Assembly: GCF_018555435.2 (NCBI RefSeq)
Contig: NZ_JAFEJT020000003.1
Location: forward strand, 34,273 to 98,272
Source of the DNA: Bifidobacterium amazonense
GTDB taxonomy: Bacteria; Actinomycetota; Actinomycetes; Actinomycetales; Bifidobacteriaceae
Reading direction: 5' to 3'
Length of the DNA: 64,000 nt
The position numbers and the translations under genes are program-made. Below the pieces are notes generated by a model. That model made no database searches, was not told where the DNA came from, and saw nothing but the letters and a program-made list of their open reading frames with translations. Shown here one piece after another: positions 44,441 through 56,291 of this stretch; the stretch's first letter is position 1; the number at the start of each line of letters is the position of its first letter.

Positions 44441-44552
44441 CACGCTTTGCGTGATGCTGCGTTGATAGCGGCACGCCCGTGCCGCAGACGCTCCCTCAGT
44501 CCGCTTCGCGGACAGCTCCCTCAGCCGAGGGAGCCGAGGCTCCGCCAGCTCT
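44441..44552. repeat. Palindromic intergenic repeat, copy E (single)
   Basis: It begins ATCACGCTTTGCGTGAT, contains the GGCAC/GTGCC-type hairpin, CCGCTTCGCGG and the CTCCCTCAG...CTGAGGGAG-like stems, and ends CTCCGCCAGCTCTTCA. Unlike the pairs at 21010 and 57491 it is a single copy. It fills the gap between the convergent aminotransferase and ABC genes. Confidence 0.8.
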
Positions 44553-44560
44553 TCACGCGT

Positions 44561-45367
44561 TTACTGACGTTGCTTGGTTTCCTCGTACTTTTTGCGGACG
44601 AGATCGGTGTAGCATGCGGCGGCGTCGGCGGGGGAGCCGTCGAAGACGACGTCGTGCTCGTCGAGCACGATCGTGCGGTCGATCGCGTACTCCGGGCGCT
44701 GGATCAGCTCGAGGTCGTGCGTGGCGAAGATCACCTGCTTGTCGTAGCTGAACAGGGCGCGCGCCACGTGCGCGGAGCCGATCTCGTCGAGTCCCTTGGT
44801 CGGCTCGTCGGCCACGACCGCCGCCGGCGAGAAGCTCAATGCGGACGCGATCGCGAGCAGATGCCGTTTCTCACTGTCGAGCGCGCTGGCCGGCTGCATC
44901 GCCACGGACGTCAGATCGAAGTGCGCGAACAGTGCGCCGATCGTCTCCTGCCGCACGGCCTCCGGCACCTTGTGCTTCTTGAGTGGCTGGTCGATCGCCT
45001 CGCGGATGTCCTTGGCCTGATAGTAGCTTTCCGGAATCTCCTCGCGGCGCACGCGGCCGACCAGGTCCTCGATGCGCTTCAGGTCGCGGCGGTTCGCCGT
45101 GTCGAGCGTCTCGTCACCGGCTGCGACCGTCACCGTGCCGACGGACGGCTTGAGCGCGCCGTCGAGCAGTTTCAGCAGCGTCGTCTTGCCGGAGCCGTTG
45201 AGTCCGATGATCGCGACGCGGCGCGTGTCCGGGCCGATCGTCAGGTCGACCGGCAGCAGGCCGATGCCGTTGTCGTCGTAGCGATGGCCGGCGCCGGCCA
45301 CCGTGAACGTGACGGACGACGGCTTGTCTGGCGTGCTTTTGCCGCCCAGAAAATCAAACAGTCCCAT
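44561..45367 (-). CDS. ABC transporter-type ATPase with degenerate signature motif
   Basis: A 268-residue ABC ATPase resembling the CbiO/BioM-type energising subunits. Walker A is IIGLNGSGKTTLL, Walker B with the following Glu is AAVVADEPTKGLD, and the H-loop is IFATHD. The signature, normally LSGGQ, reads ALDSEKRHLLAIA, so the ABC-defining Ser-Gly-Gly is lost. No transmembrane partner is adjacent. The start codon lies inside a 15-bp inverted repeat, and TACACT eight bases upstream could give a leaderless transcript. It is downstream of the arylsulfotransferase gene on the same strand. Confidence 0.82.
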   Translation of the reverse strand: MGLFDFLGGKSTPDKPSSVTFTVAGAGHRYDDNGIGLLPVDLTIGPDTRRVAIIGLNGSGKTTLLKLLDGALKPSVGTVTVAAGDETLDTANRRDLKRIEDLVGRVRREEIPESYYQAKDIREAIDQPLKKHKVPEAVRQETIGALFAHFDLTSVAMQPASALDSEKRHLLAIASALSFSPAAVVADEPTKGLDEIGSAHVARALFSYDKQVIFATHDLELIQRPEYAIDRTIVLDEHDVVFDGSPADAAACYTDLVRKKYEETKQRQ

Positions 45368-45413
45368 GCCTCCACAGTGTAGTCTCTACAGTGCAGTCGG
45401 CATGGGACTGTTT
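45356..45413 (-). promoter_or_regulatory. 15-bp inverted repeat across the ABC gene start
   Basis: AAACAGTCCCATGCC (45356-45370) and GGCATGGGACTGTTT (45399-45413) are perfect inverted copies. The first arm includes the ABC start codon. The 28-nt loop contains the candidate -10 AGTGTA (TACACT on the minus strand) at 45376-45381 and a small TGTAG/CTACA palindrome. Confidence 0.85.
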
Positions 45414-45443
45414 GCTCGGTGTCCTTGTGGCGCCTTACGCGTT

Positions 45444-47120
45444 TCAGGCGAAGTAGAAGCCCTTGAAGTCGTACTGGTAGACGCGGTAGATGTACGCGGT
45501 GTTGAGCTCCATCTTGTACTGGACGAGCTGGTTGCCGTCCGCGTCGTACTGGCCGAACAGGCCCTGCATGCCCGAGTCGATGAGCACGTTGCCGTTGGAC
45601 AGCACCTGCGCGGAGCTCACGTACGGCGAGTACGGCACGTCGAACGACGTGACCTCCTTGTACGTGCCGGCCTTCTCGTCGACCAGATACTTGCGGTACT
45701 GAGAGTTGGAATCCGTGTCCTTGCTTGACTGCGCGGTCGAAATGCCGCTGATCACGGTCCAGTCGAAGTCGGGGCGGGTCATCGCGTAGCCGAAGTTGTT
45801 GTCGAACATGTAGATGTAGTACTGGCCGTCCGCGAGCGAGTCGTCGGCCACGTACGTGATCGAATGCTGGCCGCCGGTGTCGCCGAAGTCGCCGTCCTTG
45901 GTCAGGAACGCGTCGGCGTACGAGGTGCCGTTCCACACGCTCCGCTCGCCGATCATGTAGGCGAGCGTCGGAGTGCCCTCCAGATCGTTGACCTTGATGA
46001 TCGTGGACGTTTCGCGCGCGGAGAACAGCGCCGAGCCGTCGGGCAGCAGCTGGATCGTGTTGCAGTGCAGCCAGTCCCAGCGGTTCGTGGCGGTCGGGTC
46101 GGATTCGTCGATGCCCGAATGGTCGGTGGTGGACTTGTAGTCGGCGAACATTTCGCCGAAGTCGACGAGCAGCGTCGTCTTGCCGGTGCTCGTGTCGAGC
46201 TTGACGACCTGGTCCTGCACGGCGTGGTCGGAGCGGCTCAGGTCGGTGGCGAGCAGCACGATGTTGCCGTCCGCGTCGAGCGCGTAGTCGTGGTGGAGGA
46301 TGAAGTTGCTGCCCAGGTCGTAGATCTTTTCGAGCTTGCCGAGCCGGTTCATGCCGACCATCGTGTGCGTGGACGCGGAGAACCACATGAGCCCGTCGTC
46401 GTCGAACAGGAGTCGGTGCGAACGATAGTACTTGACCGGCACTTCGCCGCGCAGCACGCCGTTCGTGTCGTAGTAGTACATGAAGTCCTGCTCGTTGCTG
46501 TCGTTGCCGAGAATCGCGTACAGGCCGTTGCCGAGGTCCTCGCCGTCCTTCGCGGAGACGGTCTGTTCGAGCGTGACCGCTTCGGTGCCGAGCAGCTTGG
46601 GTCCCTGATGGGTGATCGTGTAGTCGAGCGAGAGGCCGTTGTCGTCGGTGAGCGTGAACTTGATCGTGTTCTCGACGCCCGGGATCAGGCCCAGCACCAG
46701 GAACTCGTGTTCGGTCTGGTACTCCTTGTCCTGGTAGGCGGTGGCGGTGAAGTCCGGATAGCCGTCGGCCGAGACGGTGTAGGTCACCTTGGTCTCGTAC
46801 TGCGAGTTGAAGTAGACGTACAGCGACGTCGTGTTCGTGCCGTACGGGTCGTCCTGCACGTAGATGTTGTCGACGGTGCGCTCCTCGGCGTCGCGCGCCT
46901 TGACGAGCTTCTCCTCGGCCATCTGCTGGTATTCGGCGGTGTAGACGTTCGCGATCTGCGCGTTGAGACGTTCGATGCGGTGCTGCTTGATGCTTGCGTC
47001 GACGTTGTCGTACGAGAGCAGGCACAGGCCGACGGCGACGACAAGTGCGACGACGGCGGCGACGACACGGACTGCGACGCGCCAGCCGGGCGCGGATGTG
47101 CGGGTTCGGGATGTGTTCAT
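45444..47120 (-). CDS. Membrane-anchored arylsulfotransferase (ASST family)
   Basis: A 558-residue protein with one N-terminal transmembrane anchor (about residues 15-35) and a large extracytoplasmic domain of the aryl-sulfate sulfotransferase (beta-propeller) family, which moves sulfate between phenolic compounds. Candidate active-site histidines are in LHHDYALDADGNIV, DWLHCNTIQ and GGQHSI. The N-terminal sandwich precedes a six-bladed propeller pattern. Sulfated aryl substrates in the gut are plausible (inference). The ABC gene follows after 76 bp. Confidence 0.85.
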   Translation of the reverse strand: MNTSRTRTSAPGWRVAVRVVAAVVALVVAVGLCLLSYDNVDASIKQHRIERLNAQIANVYTAEYQQMAEEKLVKARDAEERTVDNIYVQDDPYGTNTTSLYVYFNSQYETKVTYTVSADGYPDFTATAYQDKEYQTEHEFLVLGLIPGVENTIKFTLTDDNGLSLDYTITHQGPKLLGTEAVTLEQTVSAKDGEDLGNGLYAILGNDSNEQDFMYYYDTNGVLRGEVPVKYYRSHRLLFDDDGLMWFSASTHTMVGMNRLGKLEKIYDLGSNFILHHDYALDADGNIVLLATDLSRSDHAVQDQVVKLDTSTGKTTLLVDFGEMFADYKSTTDHSGIDESDPTATNRWDWLHCNTIQLLPDGSALFSARETSTIIKVNDLEGTPTLAYMIGERSVWNGTSYADAFLTKDGDFGDTGGQHSITYVADDSLADGQYYIYMFDNNFGYAMTRPDFDWTVISGISTAQSSKDTDSNSQYRKYLVDEKAGTYKEVTSFDVPYSPYVSSAQVLSNGNVLIDSGMQGLFGQYDADGNQLVQYKMELNTAYIYRVYQYDFKGFYFA

Positions 47121-47293
47121 GGTTCGGTTGACTCGGTTCCTGCGAGATATGTTGATGAATGGTCGGTAACGTACGGGTGAAGAATCCGCTATCGTCCATT
47201 AGTATGACTCGAGACTTGGAGAAACCGGGCGTGTCGCTGAACGTCGGCTGAAGAACACCGCAAAGACGCCGGCGAATCGGCGTGGGAGGGACG

Positions 47294-49606
47294 TCAGCTG
47301 AAGTTCAGCAGCGTGAACCAGCAGCGCACCTCGTAGAACAGCCCCGGATTGTTGGCGGTCAGCGAATCGTCTCGCCCGGGCACGAAGCACGAGGCGATCA
47401 TCACGGCCAGGCACGCGAGCATCACCAGCATCATGAGCAGACGCACCGCACGCCGGCGCAACGGGACGCGACGGTACTTCGGGTCGTCGGTATCGTCCGC
47501 ATCATCCTCCAACGGCTCGAACACATCGGCGCCCTCCATCAGCCGCAGCATCGCCGGCATCGCGGGCAGGGCGAACAGCCAGCCGAAATCGGCCATATAC
47601 CGCCATCCCAAGCCGCCGGCCAGCACGTCGACCACCACCATGACCAACGCCAGCGTCAGCGCGACCGTCATCACGGCACGATACGGCCGCGGCACGCGAC
47701 GGCGCGCACGCGGCAGCAGGAACGCGAGCAGCGCCAGCGGGCACAGCACGAAGAAGCCGCCCACCATCGGCTCGGTGAACCCCCACTGCGGCAGCGGCGT
47801 CGGACTGATCGACAGATAGGGGAACGACTGGGAGAAACGCAACGGCAGCAGCAGATAGTAGAAGATCATGTACGGCAGGTCGACGGCCGGCAGGCTGTAG
47901 TTCGTCATGTCGGTGACCGTCATCTGATAGTCGCTGCCGAAGTCGAGCGGTCCGCCGAACCGCGCTGTGTTGTACGCCATGAGCGGGGCGACGACGATCA
48001 GCGCGGGCACGACGATCGCCAGCGGGGCCCGCATCGCGCGCGACGGCCGCACGCGATGCGACGCAAGACCGCGCACGATGCCGCGGATCTGCGGCCAGAA
48101 CAGCGGGAACGCGAGCAGGGCGGACAGGGCGAACGTCGGACGGCAGCCGAAATTCGCGGCGATGCACACCGCGCCGCCCGCCAGATGCGGCAGCGACAGG
48201 GGAGCGCCGTCGGCAACCGTCCAATCGGCCACCACCGTGACTCCGCCGTCAGGACGCCCGTCGCCGACGATGCGATGCGCCGGCTGGATCGCCCCCAGCC
48301 ACAGCCACAATCCCATGCAGGTGAGCATCAGCGAGGCGGCGATCGGCACCGAATAGAAATTCGTGCGGAACCACAGGTAGCTCGCGTTCGTGGCCAGCAG
48401 GAAGAACACGATGATCATCGACGCGCTCGCCACCGACGTGCGCGGGGCGATGCGGGCGAGCAGGCGGACGATCAGCAGGCACGCGAACACCAGAAAACCG
48501 AACATGAGCAGCAGATCGGCCGCGCCGGTGGGCAGGTTCAGGCCGCCGTCCACCCACAGCGAGGTAACCGCCTGATACGGCATGAACAGCAGCACGGCAG
48601 GCAGCACGCCGAAATACGAATACCAGCGGCCGTCGTAGAACGCGTGATCCCAGTAGATCGGCGTGACGCCGTCGGCCAGCAGCCGGGAGCGCGTGACGAT
48701 GTCGTACGGGTTCTCGGCCTCGGCCAGCGTCTGCGGCACCGGCAGGTCCAGCCAGGCGTGGCCGTGCAGCAGCGCGTCCGCGGTGCGCGCGTACTGGTCG
48801 AAGTCGTACGTGTAGCCGCCGACCTCATGGAACGTGAGCGGGGCGGCGTGCGCGATCTGCCATGCGACCGCCCACAGCGTCATCGCGGCCGGCACGGCGA
48901 GCGTCAGCGCGAGCGCGCGTCGTTGGCGCGGATCCGACGGGTCGAGCCGCGTGCGCCACAGGCGCGAGCCCGGCCGCCACAGCATCACCAGCAGCACCAC
49001 GAACGCCAGCACCGCGACCCGCAGCCAATCCCACTGGAACGGCACACGCACGTTCGCGCGCACCGCGGCGATCGGCACCAGCGCGCCCTTCTGCTCCTCG
49101 ACCCACACGCGGATCGTCGACGCGGCGTCCGTGCGCACGAACCGCGAGCGCGGCGAGGCCGTCGACACGGCCTGCGCATAGCCCGTCCGGCCCGAGTCGT
49201 CGAGCCGCAGATGGAACGTGGACAGCGGCTCCTGTCCGTCGGCGTCCGAGGAGTCCGTGGCATCCGCATCGGCTGTGCCGGCGGCGGCGTCGTCCGTATC
49301 GTCCGAGTCGCCCGTGGCGTCGACCAGGTCGACGCGCGCGTACGCGGACGTGCCGTCCGCCTTCACCTCGAGCCATGCCCGCGTCGGGTCGGTGACCTTC
49401 AGCATTCCGTCCGCAGTGCGCTCGAGGCCCGGGCCGAGCGTGTTCTCGGCGGCGGACGTGTCGGTGCTGGCGGCGAGCGTCGTCCAGAACGGCAGGTTGA
49501 ACACGGCGCATTCGAGCACGGCGATCACCAGCATGGACACGCAGATGCACAGCAGCGTGCGCGGCCGGACGATCGGGCGGCGGAACTGACGGAACGAGGA
49601 AGGCAT
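47294..49606 (-). CDS. Large multi-spanning membrane protein (GT-C-like)
   Basis: A 770-residue protein. A membrane helix (about 18-36) is followed by an Asp/Ala-rich extracytoplasmic domain to about residue 200, then about ten to eleven transmembrane helices and a short Asp-rich cytoplasmic loop near the end. A segment YDQYARTADALLHGHAWL early after the third helix resembles the first loop of GT-C-type lipid-linked-sugar glycosyltransferases. TAGAAT six bases before ATG 49606 indicates a leaderless transcript. It is divergent from the 1220-residue gene. Confidence 0.65.
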   Translation of the reverse strand: MPSSFRQFRRPIVRPRTLLCICVSMLVIAVLECAVFNLPFWTTLAASTDTSAAENTLGPGLERTADGMLKVTDPTRAWLEVKADGTSAYARVDLVDATGDSDDTDDAAAGTADADATDSSDADGQEPLSTFHLRLDDSGRTGYAQAVSTASPRSRFVRTDAASTIRVWVEEQKGALVPIAAVRANVRVPFQWDWLRVAVLAFVVLLVMLWRPGSRLWRTRLDPSDPRQRRALALTLAVPAAMTLWAVAWQIAHAAPLTFHEVGGYTYDFDQYARTADALLHGHAWLDLPVPQTLAEAENPYDIVTRSRLLADGVTPIYWDHAFYDGRWYSYFGVLPAVLLFMPYQAVTSLWVDGGLNLPTGAADLLLMFGFLVFACLLIVRLLARIAPRTSVASASMIIVFFLLATNASYLWFRTNFYSVPIAASLMLTCMGLWLWLGAIQPAHRIVGDGRPDGGVTVVADWTVADGAPLSLPHLAGGAVCIAANFGCRPTFALSALLAFPLFWPQIRGIVRGLASHRVRPSRAMRAPLAIVVPALIVVAPLMAYNTARFGGPLDFGSDYQMTVTDMTNYSLPAVDLPYMIFYYLLLPLRFSQSFPYLSISPTPLPQWGFTEPMVGGFFVLCPLALLAFLLPRARRRVPRPYRAVMTVALTLALVMVVVDVLAGGLGWRYMADFGWLFALPAMPAMLRLMEGADVFEPLEDDADDTDDPKYRRVPLRRRAVRLLMMLVMLACLAVMIASCFVPGRDDSLTANNPGLFYEVRCWFTLLNFS

Positions 49607-49612
49607 CCCATT

Positions 49613-49618
49613 ATTCTA
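49613..49618 (-). promoter_or_regulatory. -10 element TAGAAT for the GT-C-like gene
   Basis: Read on the minus strand, TAGAAT ends six bases before ATG 49606. No ribosome binding site intervenes. Confidence 0.55.
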
Positions 49619-49656
49619 TCGGCTTCATGTCGTGTTGGTCGGGAAGAATGTGGGGC

Positions 49657-52600
49657 ATGCCACAACACACACCACACCATAATCATGGCTTCGGCGTGCC
49701 GGCCATGGTCGATCGGCTGGTGCGTACCCTCGACGCGCGCGTACATGGCCGCAGGCCCACGTCCGACAACTCGTTCGGAGCCGCACTCAACGCCATCGGC
49801 GACCATGCCAGCGACGAGGATCTGCTCAAGGCGTTCAGGGAGAACGCCATCGTGCTGTCGCCGTTCGCCAAGCGGCGCATATTCGACCATCTGGCCGGCG
49901 TGCCCGACGGCATCACGCTCGGATGGGCGCAGCTGCCCGTCAAGCAGGGCAGCGTGCTTGCGCTCGGCGTGTTCTCCGACCGCAGCCATTTCGCGCAGCT
50001 GGCGCTTGTCGACGGCAGGGGCCGTGTGTTCATGTGCCATGATCCGGAAACCGACACGCAGGGGATGCAGTGCGCGTTCATGTTCGGCAAGGAAAGCGAG
50101 CTGAGGCTGCCGGACGGGCCGCGGTTCGGTCATGACTCGGCCGGCTCTCCGGTTTCGGCCGGCCGCCGCGGCGGGCTTTCCGGACTTTCCGGGCTCGCCG
50201 ATGCCGCCGGTGACGTGGCGAACGATCTTGCCGGCGGCATCGCCGACTTCGCCGGACGCGCCGGCGGACGGCGTGACGGCGCGGGACGCTCCGGCCGAGG
50301 CCGTGGCCATGCGCCCCGCATGCTCGACGTGGTGCAGGGCGGCATCGTGGGCCGCGACGAGACCGGCCGCATGATCTGGCTCGCCTCGTGGCTCAAGGCC
50401 GGCAGCCGGTACACGCTCGAACAGGTGCGCGCCGAACTGCCGCCGTCGATGCGCTTCGACCTCGAATACCGCGACGCGATCGCGATCGCGTTCTTCGCCG
50501 CGTACATGCTGCCGCTCTATCACGGGCTGCTCATCGGCTTCGGCGCGGGCAACATCTTCCGCAGGCTCAACCGTGAGGCGCCGATGGGCGCGATCCGCCG
50601 TTGCCTGCGCGACACGCTCGACGCGCGCGCCCACGGCATGCGCGCCTCCGGGCTCGAGGACCATTTCGCCGACCTGATGCACGAGGCGGGCGCGCTCGAA
50701 CCCACCGCGGGGCTCGAGGCGGTGCACGGCGCGGAGCCGATGCACCTGTACACGTCCACGTATTCGGGCAACTACTTCTTCACCTGGGATTCCGGCCTGC
50801 AGTTCCCGGCGGCGCTCAAGTCGCTCCGGATCGAAGGCAATCTCAACCGCTTCGCGGCCGTGAGCGCGTGGCTGGAACGCAACGCGAAGCTCGGGCTGAC
50901 GCCCATCGAGGACACGGTCACGCGCGCCCAGGCCGCGCAGATCGACCGCATGCTGCTCGACGATCCGGCGCTGCTCGCCCTGTCGCCGTCGGACACGGCC
51001 AGTGGTGCGGCCGCTCCGGACGCGTCCGACGCCGCGGCGGCCGACGAGGCCGGGCACGACGGCTGGCACGCGGTGATGCGGCTGGTCGATGAGGCCCGCG
51101 CGCAGGCGGAGCGGATCGCCGAACGCAATCCGGATCCGTCCGGCGCGGGGGAGTCCCGGGCGTCCGGATCCGAATGGCTGTACCGGCAGACCGTGTCCAC
51201 GCTGCTGCGCAGGCTGCGCGTGCCGTACCGGTTCGACGTGGAGTTCCGTTCGAACCTCGCCGACGGCGAGGCGGCGGTCGGATTCACCACGGCCGGTCCG
51301 ATGATGATGCCGTCGAGCCGCTACGACGCCGACCGGCACATGTGGGTCACGCTGTCGGACGACGAGCGTGCGGCGATGAGCGCCTCGTACAACCTGCGTG
51401 TCGGCCTGATGATCGCGGCGATGATGTTCGGCGCGGACGAGCATGTCCGTCGCGTCTCGGTGCACGTCGACTCGATCGGGCTCGAGGAGGCCGTGGCCGA
51501 ACAGGATTCGGCGATCTCCGACATGGCCCAGCAGATGATGCACACGCTCGACCGGCTGCGTTTCGGCGACGTCGGGCTCGGCGGCGGCAAGGCCGATCCG
51601 AAGGACGGCGACTGGCACGGCGACCCGTCGCGCACGCCGCCGATGTCGGTCGACGAGGGCAACGCCGCCGACATGGGCGATGCCGCCGACCCTGCCGACG
51701 CCGCCGGTTCGTCCGGCCGGTCCGGTTCCGACGGCGACGCCGATGCGTCCGCGTCCGACCAGGGCGCGGCCCCCGGCGACGGTCCGTCGCAGGACATGGA
51801 CCACGCCGACAAGGCGACCGTCGACAGCCGTTTCGAGGATCTCATGCGCGGCGTGGATCTCGACGAGGTCGTCTTCAACGTGCCCACCGGCAACACGGCG
51901 GACGCGTTCGACGACATGGAACCCGACCCGGAACAGGGCGACGGCGACGTCGCGCTGCCGGCCGACCCGAGCGATCCGCTCAGCGCGCTGCGAGCCAACC
52001 CGACCGTGCGCACGCTGGCGACCGTCACGTTCACCCGCGACGCGCTGCTCGCGCGGCTGTACCAGGACGGGCTCGAACACCCGGCCGACACGTACCGCAT
52101 GTTCGACGCGAACATGTCGCTCGACGGACACGGCGCGTTGCGCGAAACCGACGCCGGATTCGACCTGCGCGACGTGCGGTTCGCGCCGGCCGGCGCACAG
52201 GAGGAGCCCGAACTGTCCGAAACGACGTTCTCGCCCGACGTGGCGCGCGTGCTCGGCGCACGCGACGCGGCCGACCTGTCCATCCAGCGCGTCGACCTGC
52301 TGCAGCACGGCGTCGCCGAATTCCACCGTCTCGCCGCCGACGATTCGCTCGCGTCCGTCGACAAGGCGCAGCGCGCGATGCGGCTCATCGACCGCATCGC
52401 CGACCCTGAACTCAGCCGGCTCGCGCCCGAGGTCACCAGCGCGCTCATCGACGGCAGGGACACGCCCGACATCACGTTCCAACTGTCCGACGAACTCAAC
52501 CGCGAACGCGGCAAGGCGCGCGACATGCTCTTCTCCGGGCAGATCGACCACGCGGTCGAGATCATCGAGGCCGAACTCGAACGGCTCGACCTGATGTACG

Positions 52601-53319
52601 CGAACAATCCCGGCGTGCCCCGCTACTTCAACTCGTACGCGGAACGCGTCGTATACAACCGGCTGTTCGCCACATCCGGCGAACAGACCGTGCTCATCCC
52701 CGACGACCTGTTCTACGCGCACATGGAGGTCGCCGACATCCTCTCGCAGATCAAGGGGGCGCAGGCGGCGCTGCCGCATCTGAACGCGATGGTCTCGTAC
52801 GCGCCCGCCTACCCGCTCTCGCACCTCAAGCTCGCCATGCAGCTGGCCCGCAGCGAGGACTGGGATTCGGCGCGCGCCGCATGCCTGAACGCGCTACGCG
52901 TCGCGCTCGACCGCGACGACGCCGCGTTCGCCTACTACCGTTTCGCCTACGCGGAATGGATGCGCGACCAGTTCGCCGTGGCGGCCGCCGCGTACATCAT
53001 GAGCGACCACATCAGCCCCGGGCAGATCGGCGCGCTGGACGGCGAACTGCGCGAACTCGTCGCGCGCGCCGACTCGCAGTGCGTGCCCGTGCCCGACGGC
53101 GTCGAGGCGGCCAAGGCCGTGCTCGCCGCGCACGACCTGCCGGTCTGGCCGCACACGGAGGTCGCCGGCATCGTCCGCGACGCGGCTCGCGTGTGCGTCG
53201 ACCACGGCATGTTCGTGCCGGCACGCACCCTGTCGGTCGCATGCGCGCGCATGAACGACGACGAGGGCGACGGCATCGACGTGATCCAGGCGCAGTTCCT
53301 GCGCTCGCTCAACGCGTGA
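49657..53319 (+). CDS. Large conserved protein with TPR-like C-terminus, function unknown
   Basis: A 1220-residue soluble protein with no signal peptide or transmembrane helix. The N-terminal 550 residues include segments such as GWAQLPVKQGSVLALGVFS and MHLYTSTYSGNYFFTWD. A Gly/Ala/Asp-rich linker lies at about 660-720. Residues about 950-1130 show TPR-like helix pairs (for example GAQAALPHLNAMVSYAPAYP). I do not recognise the whole protein. ATG 49657 has GGGAAGA 11 bases upstream; an earlier in-frame ATG is at 49627. Confidence 0.7.
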   Translation: MPQHTPHHNHGFGVPAMVDRLVRTLDARVHGRRPTSDNSFGAALNAIGDHASDEDLLKAFRENAIVLSPFAKRRIFDHLAGVPDGITLGWAQLPVKQGSVLALGVFSDRSHFAQLALVDGRGRVFMCHDPETDTQGMQCAFMFGKESELRLPDGPRFGHDSAGSPVSAGRRGGLSGLSGLADAAGDVANDLAGGIADFAGRAGGRRDGAGRSGRGRGHAPRMLDVVQGGIVGRDETGRMIWLASWLKAGSRYTLEQVRAELPPSMRFDLEYRDAIAIAFFAAYMLPLYHGLLIGFGAGNIFRRLNREAPMGAIRRCLRDTLDARAHGMRASGLEDHFADLMHEAGALEPTAGLEAVHGAEPMHLYTSTYSGNYFFTWDSGLQFPAALKSLRIEGNLNRFAAVSAWLERNAKLGLTPIEDTVTRAQAAQIDRMLLDDPALLALSPSDTASGAAAPDASDAAAADEAGHDGWHAVMRLVDEARAQAERIAERNPDPSGAGESRASGSEWLYRQTVSTLLRRLRVPYRFDVEFRSNLADGEAAVGFTTAGPMMMPSSRYDADRHMWVTLSDDERAAMSASYNLRVGLMIAAMMFGADEHVRRVSVHVDSIGLEEAVAEQDSAISDMAQQMMHTLDRLRFGDVGLGGGKADPKDGDWHGDPSRTPPMSVDEGNAADMGDAADPADAAGSSGRSGSDGDADASASDQGAAPGDGPSQDMDHADKATVDSRFEDLMRGVDLDEVVFNVPTGNTADAFDDMEPDPEQGDGDVALPADPSDPLSALRANPTVRTLATVTFTRDALLARLYQDGLEHPADTYRMFDANMSLDGHGALRETDAGFDLRDVRFAPAGAQEEPELSETTFSPDVARVLGARDAADLSIQRVDLLQHGVAEFHRLAADDSLASVDKAQRAMRLIDRIADPELSRLAPEVTSALIDGRDTPDITFQLSDELNRERGKARDMLFSGQIDHAVEIIEAELERLDLMYANNPGVPRYFNSYAERVVYNRLFATSGEQTVLIPDDLFYAHMEVADILSQIKGAQAALPHLNAMVSYAPAYPLSHLKLAMQLARSEDWDSARAACLNALRVALDRDDAAFAYYRFAYAEWMRDQFAVAAAAYIMSDHISPGQIGALDGELRELVARADSQCVPVPDGVEAAKAVLAAHDLPVWPHTEVAGIVRDAARVCVDHGMFVPARTLSVACARMNDDEGDGIDVIQAQFLRSLNA

Positions 53320-53413
53320 CGTGCGGGCTCGCGAAGGTGGCATGATGACCGCACGCGTCGTAACGATGGCGCGTGCGACGATTGACGTACGGCTACGGAA
53401 TGGATTGGGGTAA

Positions 53414-56158
<2,745 letters not shown>

Positions 56159-56291
56159 CAGGTCTGTCTGATCGGTCCGATCGGTCCGATTCGTCCGTTC
56201 CGCCGGGCAGGTTCCCGGGAACCGGCAGTCCGCCTCTGGCATGCCGCACGATCGCACGCTAGTCTGGGTGAGGCAATAAGGAGGATGATTC

